Assembly: GCF_004403465.1 (NCBI RefSeq)
Contig: NZ_SOGQ01000081.1
Location: 1-39,356 of the forward strand
From: Cryobacterium sinapicolor
Lineage (GTDB): Bacteria; Actinomycetota; Actinomycetes; Actinomycetales; Microbacteriaceae
Length of the DNA: 39,356 bases
Direction: 5' to 3'
Shown: positions 33,503 to 39,356 of the stretch, piece after piece
How the letters are laid out: the number at the start of each line of letters is the position of its first letter
How positions within the stretch are numbered: position 1 is the first letter of the stretch
Position numbers and translations under genes: made by a program
Notes under the pieces: model-generated
What the model saw: only the letters and a program-made list of their open reading frames with translations
The model's database searches: none
Told to the model about the DNA's origin: nothing

Positions 33503-33512
33503 GGCTGGCCGG
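33400..33512. repeat. 21-bp tandem repeat spanning the regulator/kinase gene junction
   Basis: Five units (33400-33420, 33421-33441, 33442-33462, 33463-33483, 33484-33504) plus a partial unit share GGCCGGGCCGTGCTCACGG. On the coding strand each unit contains GTGAGCACGGCC, so it holds both a possible GTG start for the kinase and, in the other frame, the TGA used by the regulator. Copy-number change keeps the kinase frame. Confidence 0.9.
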
Positions 33513-34152
33513 GGATGGGCAGGAGACCGTCTTCCAGGGCCCGCTTGTAAAGGTCGATCTTGGTGTTCGCCGGGCGACCGACCCGCTCATACTTCGAGCG
33601 CACGCGACGGATGTAGTCGATCACCGTGGCCTCGGACAGTCCCATCCGCGAGGCCACCAGCGGCGCCTTCGCGCCCGCCGCGTAGAGCGAGAGCACCTCG
33701 CATTCGCGCCCGCTCAGGCCCGCGTCGGAGAGGTCCGGGTCGCCGTCGAGGGCCGCGGCCCACTCGGCGGAGACGACGGCCTCCCCCGCCGCCGCGCGGG
33801 TGACGGCGTCGAGCAGCACCGCGGTGGGCTCGCTCTTGCGCACAACACCGAGCACGCCGCTGCGCGCGGCGGCCCGCATCAGGCCGGCATCGTCGCCGCC
33901 GGTGAACGCGAGCACCGCCGCGCCCGCGTCGCGCAGCCGGTCGACGTTGCCGGTGACGGTGGACCCGTCGGAGAGCCGCAGGTCCAGGATGACCAGGTCG
34001 ACGGGCGTCTGCTGCACGTCGGACTCGAGCAGTTCGGTCACGGTCGCGACCGTGGCCACCACCTCGATCTCGGGGAGGGTGGCGAACAGGCCGGCGAAGC
34101 CGTGGGCGACGATCTCGTGGTCATCGATCAGGGCTACTCGAAAGCGGGTCAT
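33499..34152 (-). CDS. NarL/LuxR-type response regulator
   Basis: This 217-residue protein has a receiver domain with the acidic pair in VALIDDHEIVAHG, the phosphorylation Asp in DLVILDLRLSDGS (about residue 55) and the conserved Lys in VVRKSEP. A C-terminal helix-turn-helix follows: SGRECEVLSLYAAGAKAPLV and ASRMGLSEATVIDYIRRVRS. The recognition helix differs from the common KTVKNHVS type. ATG 34152 has AAGGA seven bases upstream. It is cotranscribed with the kinase at 31103-33502 through a GTGA overlap. Target genes are unknown; the polysaccharide operon or its own promoter are obvious candidates. Confidence 0.88.
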   Translation of the reverse strand: MTRFRVALIDDHEIVAHGFAGLFATLPEIEVVATVATVTELLESDVQQTPVDLVILDLRLSDGSTVTGNVDRLRDAGAAVLAFTGGDDAGLMRAAARSGVLGVVRKSEPTAVLLDAVTRAAAGEAVVSAEWAAALDGDPDLSDAGLSGRECEVLSLYAAGAKAPLVASRMGLSEATVIDYIRRVRSKYERVGRPANTKIDLYKRALEDGLLPIPGQP

Positions 34153-34329
34153 CGGCGATCCTTGCAGTTTCGGTGCGGAGCCTGCCGGGGTCTCGGGCAG
34201 GGTTCTACGATCTCGCTCAGCGCCTTCTCGGGAGTGGCCCCCGTTCTGGTGCCACAAGAAGTAACGGCTGTTCAGTCCAGGCAGCGGTGAATACGTTGGG
34301 CAGTGGGGAAAACCAGCCGGGGGGTTGGT

Positions 34330-34365
34330 GGGGCGCTCACGATCCCGAAGTCGTTTGAGCGCCCC
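34330..34365 (-). terminator. Hairpin downstream of tdk
   Basis: GGGGCGCTCA (34330-34339) and TGAGCGCCCC (34356-34365) form a perfect 10-bp stem with a 16-base loop, 56 bases past the tdk stop codon. There is no T tract, as is usual for actinobacterial terminators. The gap 34153-34420 otherwise holds short GTGCGGGCCGTCAC repeats (34387-34440) and the regulator leader. Confidence 0.5.
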
Positions 34366-34420
34366 GTCTCACCGGTTTTCAGGTCTGTGCGGGTGCGGGC
34401 CGTCACAGGGATGCGGGCCG

Positions 34421-35050
34421 TCACGCGGGTGCGGGCCGGCTGCGGTTGTTCAGCACGCCGTTGCTCTCCTCGAGGTAGCACGAGCCGCAGAGCGACTCGT
34501 AGGTCACCTCGGCGCCGTCAATGGCCACCTGGTCGCCGTCGAAGACGAAGACGCCGTCGATCTGGCGCCCGTTGAACACGGCCTTGCGCCCGCAGCGGCA
34601 GATGGTCTTGAGCTCCTCGAGGCTGTGCGCCACCTCGAGCAGGCGTCGGCTGCCCGGAAAGGCCACCGTCTGAAAATCGGTGCGGATGCCGTAGGCCAGC
34701 ACCGGGATGTTCTCGAGGATCGCGATGCGCAACAGGTCGTCCACCTGCTGCTCGGTGAGGAACTGCGCCTCGTCCACCAGCAAAGAGCTCACGTCGAGGC
34801 CGGTGTCGCCGAGCACCCGGGCGCGGTGTTCCAGGAAGAGTGCGTAGGCATCCGTCTCGGGGGTGAGCAGGTAGTCGACCGCCCGGGTGACGCCAAGCCG
34901 GGAGAGGATGCCGCGGTCGCCCTTGGTGTCGACCGACGGCTTGGCCAGCAGCACCTGGTGGCCGCGTTCCTCGTAGTTGTAGGCGGCCTGGAGCATCGAG
35001 GTGCTCTTGCCGCTGTTCATGGCTCCGTAGCGGAAATACAGTTTCGCCAC
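34421..35050 (-). CDS. tdk: Thymidine kinase
   Basis: This 209-residue type II thymidine kinase phosphorylates thymidine to dTMP with ATP. It has the P-loop RYGAMNSGKSTSML near the N-terminus, Walker B-type SSLLVDEAQFL, the thymidine-binding segment LAYGIRTDFQTVAFPGSRRL, and the four zinc cysteines in CRCG and CGSC. GTG 35050 gives the normal family start (VAKLYFRYG). Upstream codons to 35227 are Arg/Pro/Ala-rich and unlikely to be coding. It has its own hairpin downstream and shows no functional link to the sensor genes on both sides. Confidence 0.94.
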   Translation of the reverse strand: MAKLYFRYGAMNSGKSTSMLQAAYNYEERGHQVLLAKPSVDTKGDRGILSRLGVTRAVDYLLTPETDAYALFLEHRARVLGDTGLDVSSLLVDEAQFLTEQQVDDLLRIAILENIPVLAYGIRTDFQTVAFPGSRRLLEVAHSLEELKTICRCGRKAVFNGRQIDGVFVFDGDQVAIDGAEVTYESLCGSCYLEESNGVLNNRSRPAPA

Positions 35051-35142
35051 CTTCGTGGTCGCCCCCTCGGCTGGTCGCGCTCGTGCCGCTGCGCCGCGCT
35101 GCGTGGTGCCGCGCGGCCGGCGGGGCGCTGCGTGCGCCTCCC

Positions 35143-36471
35143 TCAGAGTACTGGTGGAACCGGGCGTGGGCGCTTGTCGCCGAATTCCAGCGTCAGACCG
35201 GGGCGACGGATGCTCACGCGCACCCATGGGAACACCACCCGCAGCACCGCGAGGTAGGAGCGGAGCAGGGCCCGCACCCGGCGCGGCGGGAGGTCGAGCG
35301 CCACCCGCAACGAGAACGTGTCGATGCCGGAGTGCCGCTGCTGGCGGTCGCTCGGCGGGTCGACCTGGGTGTCGGGGTCGGAGTCGGGCTCGGTGTCGGC
35401 CTGCACCACGAGGCTGCGCGGGTCGAAGCCGGGTGCCAGGCAGAGCATGCTGATCAGGGCCGAGGTGGCCGCGCGCTGCTGCGTGCCGAAGTGGGCGGCC
35501 CGGTGCTCGGGGTCGGCCACGACCAGCAGCGGATCCTTGCCGCGCTCCTGCAGCGCCGTGCGCTCGCGAGCGATGACGGCGTCGAGCCAGGTCTCGTCGA
35601 TGTGCTCCACGATCGTGCGGCGCACCATGGCGGCGAGCTCGTTCGCCCGAGAGATGTCGGCCTTGGTCACCTCGCCGCGTTCGAGCACGCCGTCAAAGAG
35701 GGGGAAGACATTGGGTTCCAGGATGGCGCGCTGCTGCTCGACCACCTGGCGCACCACGCGGCCGCGGGATTCCTCGGTGCGGCGGGCAATGGCGAGGCGG
35801 GCATCCGTCTGCCAGGCCAGCAGCTGGCGCACGATGCGGCGGGAGTACGCGGCGGCGGCCAGGCCGAGTGCGAGCACCTGGGTGACCGCGACGACCACGT
35901 AGACGCCGGACGGCACCGTGATGGCGCGGAACTCTCCCTGCGGGAGCGTGACCGCGGCCACGACGACGGACGCGACCGCCGCAGAGAGGGCCAGCTCGCG
36001 CCACGGGCGGAAGGGCGAGAGGGCCACGAGCAGGAAGCCGAGCATGATCGGGCCGAAGTCGTCCTGCACCAGGGAGTTGCTGCCCCAGCGGGCGGCCTGG
36101 TCGAGCAGGTGGGCGCACAGGCCGAGGCTCATGATCAGCAGCAGCGACGTCTGCCGCACCGGGGACCGCGACGGCCGGCCGGCGAGCACGAGCACGACGG
36201 ACGCGCTTGCGGCGGCGGCGAGCGCGAGAACGGCCAGGGTCGGATGCCGGATCTGGTCGGCCTGCAGAACCGTGGCCACCACCGCGTAGGCGAAGACGAT
36301 CAGAGCGATGCCGGGCACGATCGTCCAGACCGCGAGGGCGCCCAACGGGTCGAGGCGCTGCTGGGTGAAGGCGTGCGGCTTGGTGTGCGGTGTGGGGATG
36401 GGGGTGTGGTTTCGGGCTGGGGTTGGGGTTGGGTTCTGGTTTGGGATTTGGTTCTCGGTTGTGGTTGTCAC
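35143..36471 (-). CDS. Membrane protein resembling the C-terminal half of the fused kinase
   Basis: This 442-residue protein has a Thr/Pro/Asn-rich N-terminus (IPNQNPTPTPARNHTPIPTP), about six membrane segments (50-215) and a cytoplasmic helical tail. In the tail, ISRANELAAMVRRTIVEHID and TQQRAATSALISMLCLAPG correspond in order and character to CRLVEATLRDAIRGRSLFVE and LAAAAAIVATQLEAL of the 799-residue protein at 31103-33502. No HATPase motif is visible, so it is not itself a kinase. The start is GTG 36471, overlapping the stop of the kinase-like gene upstream (GTGA). It is probably the second subunit of a two-protein sensor. Function unknown. Confidence 0.7.
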   Translation of the reverse strand: MTTTTENQIPNQNPTPTPARNHTPIPTPHTKPHAFTQQRLDPLGALAVWTIVPGIALIVFAYAVVATVLQADQIRHPTLAVLALAAAASASVVLVLAGRPSRSPVRQTSLLLIMSLGLCAHLLDQAARWGSNSLVQDDFGPIMLGFLLVALSPFRPWRELALSAAVASVVVAAVTLPQGEFRAITVPSGVYVVVAVTQVLALGLAAAAYSRRIVRQLLAWQTDARLAIARRTEESRGRVVRQVVEQQRAILEPNVFPLFDGVLERGEVTKADISRANELAAMVRRTIVEHIDETWLDAVIARERTALQERGKDPLLVVADPEHRAAHFGTQQRAATSALISMLCLAPGFDPRSLVVQADTEPDSDPDTQVDPPSDRQQRHSGIDTFSLRVALDLPPRRVRALLRSYLAVLRVVFPWVRVSIRRPGLTLEFGDKRPRPVPPVL

Positions 36472-38159
36472 TGGGCCACCCGCTCGGGGTCTGGGGTGTC
36501 TTGGGGTTCTGGCTGCGCGGCCGGGGTGGGCACGGGTGCTGGCTGCGCGGCCGGGGTGGGCACGGGTGCTGGCTGCGCGGCTGTGGCGGGCACGGGTGCT
36601 GGCTGCGCGGCCGGGGCGGGCACGGGTGCTGGCTGCGCGGCCGGGGTGGGCACGCGTTCTGGCTGCTCTGCTGGCCTTTCCGTCGGCCCAGCGCGGTTCT
36701 CCGACGGCCCGGCGTGGTTCTCCGACGGCCCGGCGCGGTTCTCCGACGGCCCGGCGTGCTCGCCGGGTTCCTCGGCCGCCACGGGAACGCTGAGCAGAAC
36801 CGAGGTGCCGGCGCCCGGCCGGGTGAGGATGCTCACCGAGCCACCCAGGCGTTCGATCCGGCGGCGCACCGCCTGGCGCAGGCCGAGGCGGTCGGCGCCG
36901 GTTTCGGATTCCGTGAAGCCGCGCCCGGCATCCATCACCATCAGGGAGATGCTGCTCGGCTCGGACTCGATCACGACCTCGGCGGCGACGAGGCCGGAGT
37001 GGAGGATCACGTTCACGAGGCACTGCTGCACCGCCAGGCCCAGTTCGCGGTCGCTGGCCGGGCCGAGGCGGCCGAGGGCGGCGCGGTCTCCCGTGACTTC
37101 AACCACGAGGCCACGATCGCGGCTGCGCTCGATGGCGGCGTAGACCTCGCTGGTGAGCCAGGCATCCGTGCCCCGGGACGGCTCGACGCTCAGCGCGTCG
37201 GCGTCGGCGAGCCAGTCGGTGCCGCGGAGGGTCTGCAGGGCGTCACGGATGCTGCCGGCCAGGTTGTCGCTGAGCGGCCCGGGATGCGCGCGGGCGAGGG
37301 CGACGAGCTGCTGGAGGGTGGTGTCCTGGTTGAGGGCGAGGGTTCGGAGGTCGAGCTCGTGGCGCAGCAGGCGGGTCTGGTCGGTCTGCATGGCCCGGTG
37401 CAGGGCGATCTGCACGGACCGCTCGCGGCGCACGAAGGCGGTGAGCAGCAGCACGCTGACGAGGAAGAGGTAGGTGGAGACGGTGTAGACGTCGGCGCCA
37501 TAGGGCACGCCGGTCTGGGTGGCCGCGAGCACTGTGACGGCCTCGGCCAGGACGAAGCCGGTGGTGCTCCAGAGCACGCCGGCGCGGGCGGATGTCCCGG
37601 CGCCGCCGACCATGACCAGCGCCAGCTTCGGCAGCGTGACGAGGAAGACGTTCGAGCTCGGGAAGACGCCCGGCAGGCCGAGCACGGTGATCGTGTAGAG
37701 GTAGGTGGCGGCGGTGCCGACGACGAGGTAGGCGATCGTCAGGGTGACGGTGCGGCGCAGGGACAGTGCGATCAGGACGGCGGCCATCAGGAGGAGGGCG
37801 ACGACTGTGGCGAGGGTTGCGGTGGTGGCCGCCTGGGTTGCTGCTTCTGCGGCTTGGGTTGCGGCTTGGGTTGCGGCTTGGGTTGCTTGGGTTGCTTGGG
37901 TTGCTTGGGTTGCTTGGGTTGCTTGGGTTGCTTGGGTTGCTTGGGTTGCTTGGGTTGCTTGGGTTGCTTGGGTTGCTTGGGTTGCGGCTACTGCTGTGCT
38001 TGCTGGGTTTGTTGCAGTCACTGCAGTTGTGGACAAGGTCAGGAGGACCACGGCGATGAGGGAGGCGGCCAGGCAGGTCAGCGCGAACCAGTGCGCGGCC
38101 CGCGCGAGGGCATGGCTGAGCGTCCTCTTGACCAGGTGGTCCGGGAGTCCAAGCGTCAT
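36468..38159 (-). CDS. Membrane histidine-kinase-like protein with tandem-repeat segments
   Basis: This 563-residue protein has a first membrane segment (about 25-45), an extracytoplasmic stretch of a dozen ATQ triplets, then about six further membrane segments. A helical region follows (LLRHELDLRTLALNQDTTLQ, candidate His), with a degenerate N-box QQCLVNVILHS, then the HATPase loop VMDAGRGFTESE and RLGLRQAVRRRIERLGG. The C-terminus is low complexity: AGPSEN[RH] heptads and five PAAQPAPVPT-like decads. The layout matches the first half of the 799-residue kinase. ATG 38159 has GAGAGG five bases upstream; GTG 38165 is also in frame. No response regulator is adjacent, so it may act through the regulator at 33499-34152. 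Kinase activity is uncertain. Confidence 0.72.
   Translation of the reverse strand: MTLGLPDHLVKRTLSHALARAAHWFALTCLAASLIAVVLLTLSTTAVTATNPASTAVAATQATQATQATQATQATQATQATQATQATQATQATQAATQAATQAAEAATQAATTATLATVVALLLMAAVLIALSLRRTVTLTIAYLVVGTAATYLYTITVLGLPGVFPSSNVFLVTLPKLALVMVGGAGTSARAGVLWSTTGFVLAEAVTVLAATQTGVPYGADVYTVSTYLFLVSVLLLTAFVRRERSVQIALHRAMQTDQTRLLRHELDLRTLALNQDTTLQQLVALARAHPGPLSDNLAGSIRDALQTLRGTDWLADADALSVEPSRGTDAWLTSEVYAAIERSRDRGLVVEVTGDRAALGRLGPASDRELGLAVQQCLVNVILHSGLVAAEVVIESEPSSISLMVMDAGRGFTESETGADRLGLRQAVRRRIERLGGSVSILTRPGAGTSVLLSVPVAAEEPGEHAGPSENRAGPSENHAGPSENRAGPTERPAEQPERVPTPAAQPAPVPAPAAQPAPVPATAAQPAPVPTPAAQPAPVPTPAAQPEPQDTPDPERVAQ
36511..36660. repeat. 30-bp tandem repeat, five units, in the kinase C-terminus
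   Basis: Units start at 36511, 36541, 36571, 36601 and 36631, all beginning GGCTGCGCGG. They differ at only a few bases and encode the decapeptide repeat rich in Pro, Ala and Gln. Confidence 0.9.
36689..36757. repeat. 21-bp tandem repeat in the kinase C-terminus
   Basis: About three units with the core GGTTCTCCGACGGCCCGGCG encode AGPSENR/AGPSENH heptads. Confidence 0.85.
37880..37985. repeat. 9-bp tandem repeat, about a dozen units, encoding ATQ triplets
   Basis: TTGCTTGGG is repeated almost perfectly, flanked by 12-bp variants (TTGCGGCTTGGG). On the coding strand it reads Ala-Thr-Gln in the loop after the first membrane segment of the kinase-like protein. Near-perfect short units are prone to slippage, and changes keep the frame. 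Confidence 0.92.
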
Positions 38160-38235
38160 AGCCACCTCTCTGTCCGGTTGATTCTCTCATTCCGAGAGGG
38201 TGCTCCTGCCCCGCCCCGGGCAATCCGCTTCACCT

Positions 38236-38332
38236 CGAACGAATTCGACGGAGATTGTGCACAATTACGGGGTCGCGGGGCCCTTTTTCGCAATCTTCGT
38301 GCAAGATCTCCGTCGAATTCGTTCGGCCGGGG
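38236..38332. repeat. Palindromic element A, copy 2
   Basis: CGAACGAATTCGACGGAGAT (38236-38255) is the exact reverse complement of 38306-38325. The arm core and the right-hand extension GTTCGGCCGGGG match copy 1 at 2131-2221, but the interior differs. It lies 77 bp upstream of the kinase-like gene. Confidence 0.8.
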
Positions 38333-38371
38333 TGGTGGGGCGGTGGGCATCCGCCACCTGGCCCCGCCGGT

Positions 38372-38576
38372 CCTTCCGGCCCCGTCCCGCACCTGCCGGC
38401 GCCGTTCCGCGCTGTCCCGCACCTACCGGCCCCGTCCCGCACCTGCCGGCGCCGTTCCGCGCTGTCCCGCACCTACCGGCGCCGTTCCGCGCTGTCCCGC
38501 ACCTACCGGCGCCGTTCTGGTGCCGACCCGTGCCGTCCCGCACCTACCGGCGCCGTTCCGCGCTGACCCGCCCCTT
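38372..38576. repeat. 30-bp degenerate tandem array
   Basis: The core CCCGCACCTACCGGC (or CCTGCCGGC) occurs six times, starting near 38386, 38416, 38436, 38466, 38496 and 38537, mostly 30 bp apart and joined by GCCGTTCCGCGCTGT. One unit is shortened to 20 bp and one lengthened to about 41 bp. Confidence 0.85.
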
Positions 38577-38610
38577 CCTTGCCCCTCCCCTATTCCTCAC
38601 CTGCCCCAGA

Positions 38611-38719
38611 TGTGGCGAATTCAGGAGATCCTGGCGCCCGGTGCGGTACGGGCGCGGACCAGTGCGGCGGTCACACCATTTGGGCCACGACTCCACCAAA
38701 TCTCCTGAGTTAGCCACCA
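38611..38719. repeat. Palindromic element B, copy 1
   Basis: TGTGGCGAATTCAGGAGAT (38611-38629) pairs with ATCTCCTGAGTTAGCCACC (38700-38718) with three mismatches. The ~70-bp interior shares GGGCGCGGA.CAGTGC with copy 2, so the whole element, not just its ends, is repeated. Confidence 0.8.
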
Positions 38720-38982
38720 TTCCCAACCCGCACCCCGCCCCTACCCGGCACCTTCCCGGCACCGAACGCGCATAAATCCTGCAGTCTGGCCAAACAGGCC
38801 GGATTCAGCTTGCTTTGACCCCTTCTCGCACAATTTGCAAGAGTGAGGCGAAGCACGGCTCACGCACGGGCCCGCGGCGACGGCGAAAGGTGCCGTGGCG
38901 CTGGGTGCAGGACCTCCCGGCACAGGTGCTTACCAGCCTGGCGCGGGTGAGGGCCGCAGCGACCGAGGTCACCGGCGCCGGA

Positions 38983-39092
38983 TGTGGCCAACTCAGGAGA
39001 TCCCCGCCGCCAGCCTCGGCAAGGGCGCGGAGCAGTGCCGCAGTCTCCGCGACTCGGCCGTGACTTTGCCCGGCTCTCCTGAGTTAGCCACA
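38983..39092. repeat. Palindromic element B, copy 2
   Basis: TGTGGCCAACTCAGGAGAT (38983-39001) pairs with TCTCCTGAGTTAGCCACA (39075-39092) with one mismatch. Same length class (about 110 bp) and orientation as copy 1, 372 bp away. Confidence 0.8.
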
Positions 39093-39163
39093 ACGGGCCA
39101 GATAACGACGCCTCTTGGGGAAGGGCGACGGGAATCACAGCTGCCGCAGATGCGTCCGGCAGA

Positions 39164-39196
39164 CCGGACGGATGCCGCCACGCGGCATCCGTCCGG
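39164..39196. terminator. Perfect 15-bp hairpin, possible terminator or protein-binding palindrome
   Basis: CCGGACGGATGCCGC, a 3-base loop (CAC) and GCGGCATCCGTCCGG form a perfect 15-bp stem. No T tract follows on either side. It contains the octamer GCATCCGT/ACGGATGC that recurs through the window. No nearby gene inside the window ends here. Confidence 0.4.
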
Positions 39197-39301
39197 CGCA
39201 GCAGCGTGACCTAATTGAGGAGAATTTCGAGACAGGCCGGGTCACCCCAGCCAGCCCGATCGGCGCGTTGCGAAAAACTCCGCAGTTATTGGCAGGCACC
39301 A

Positions 39302-39354
39302 GGCACCCCGGCCACTCCGCACGCACCGGCCACCCCGGCCACTCCTCACGCCCC
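39302..39354. repeat. 26-27-bp tandem repeat at the right edge
   Basis: Two units with the core CACCCCGGCCACTCC (39304 and 39331) run to the end of the window. The array may continue beyond it. Confidence 0.65.
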
Positions 39355-39356
39355 GG

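Larger units (their letters stand above)
38166..39356. other. 1.2-kb non-coding end of the window, dense in repeats
   Basis: No frame here has a domain, a believable start or a non-repetitive sequence. The stretch holds element A copy 2, a 30-bp tandem array, two copies of element B, a strong hairpin and a terminal 26-27-bp repeat, listed separately. The promoter of the kinase pair at 35143-38159 should lie at its left end, but I cannot identify one. Confidence 0.6.

Noticed and set aside
31082-33550. An 822-residue plus-strand frame
   Set aside because: It is a high-GC shadow of the fused kinase gene: His/Gly/Gln-rich without any recognisable domain.
36390-38708. A 772-residue plus-strand frame with striking GCLGCLGC cysteine repeats
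   Set aside because: It is the reverse of the ATQ-repeat and HATPase coding region on the minus strand, which has real motifs and coupled starts.
38200-38775. Pro/Arg-rich 191-residue plus-strand frame
   Set aside because: It is a translation of element A and the 30-bp array; no non-repetitive content or plausible start.

Overview
The window is high-GC actinobacterial DNA. It most resembles the Microbacteriaceae (Cryobacterium, Leifsonia and relatives). The reasons are the DUF222/13E12 HNH protein, a HelD/HelR-type helicase, DUF4012 and LCP proteins, frequent GTG and TTG starts, a leaderless-looking promoter, and dispersed repeats of the type GGTCGAGCCTGTCGAGACC. The genus is an inference from style, not from a marker gene.

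Layout. 1-2450: an RG-rich protein tail at the left edge, repeat arrays, a DUF222/HNH gene and a palindromic element. 2455-5490: a HelD-like helicase and a divergent small lipoprotein. 5941-10294: an LCP transferase, UDP-glucose dehydrogenase and a DUF4012 protein, all on the minus strand. 10295-10813: no convincing gene. 10814-30921: one long, tightly coupled minus-strand exopolysaccharide operon. 31103-38159: a two-component-like block (fused membrane kinase, LuxR-type regulator) and a split version of the same kinase, with thymidine kinase between them. 38166-39356: non-coding DNA full of palindromes and tandem repeats.

The operon, read from right to left in transcription order, starts with a Wzc/CapAB-like tyrosine autokinase, a low-molecular-weight tyrosine phosphatase and a membrane-anchored Asp-box protein. 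Next come a PglF-like 4,6-dehydratase, a PLP aminotransferase and a PglC-like priming transferase, which together suggest a 4-amino-4,6-dideoxy-GlcNAc primer. Then follow an acyl carrier protein, a FabG-like reductase, a PglD/NeuD-like left-handed beta-helix acyltransferase, a shortened ketosynthase-III homologue without its catalytic residues, and an intact ketosynthase III. After these come a WbuB-like glycosyltransferase, CapE-CapF-CapG (UDP-N-acetyl-L-fucosamine synthesis), an O-acetyltransferase, a Wzx flippase, two more glycosyltransferases and a Wzy-like polymerase.

The most interesting proposal is a dedicated mini fatty-acid synthase at 20866-24182, embedded between the two nucleotide-sugar pathways. 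ACP, ketosynthase and ketoreductase are present, but no dehydratase or enoyl reductase. The likely product is therefore a short 3-hydroxyacyl (or 3-oxoacyl) group, placed by the acyltransferase on the free amine of the primer sugar. The 226-residue pseudo-ketosynthase encoded next to the active one looks like a partner subunit, comparable in logic to a chain-length factor.

A second proposal concerns the sensor block. The 799-residue protein at 31103-33502 looks like a fusion of the two proteins encoded separately, in the same order, at 36468-38159 and 35143-36471. Several of these genes carry in-frame tandem repeats (9, 21 and 30 bp) that may vary between strains.
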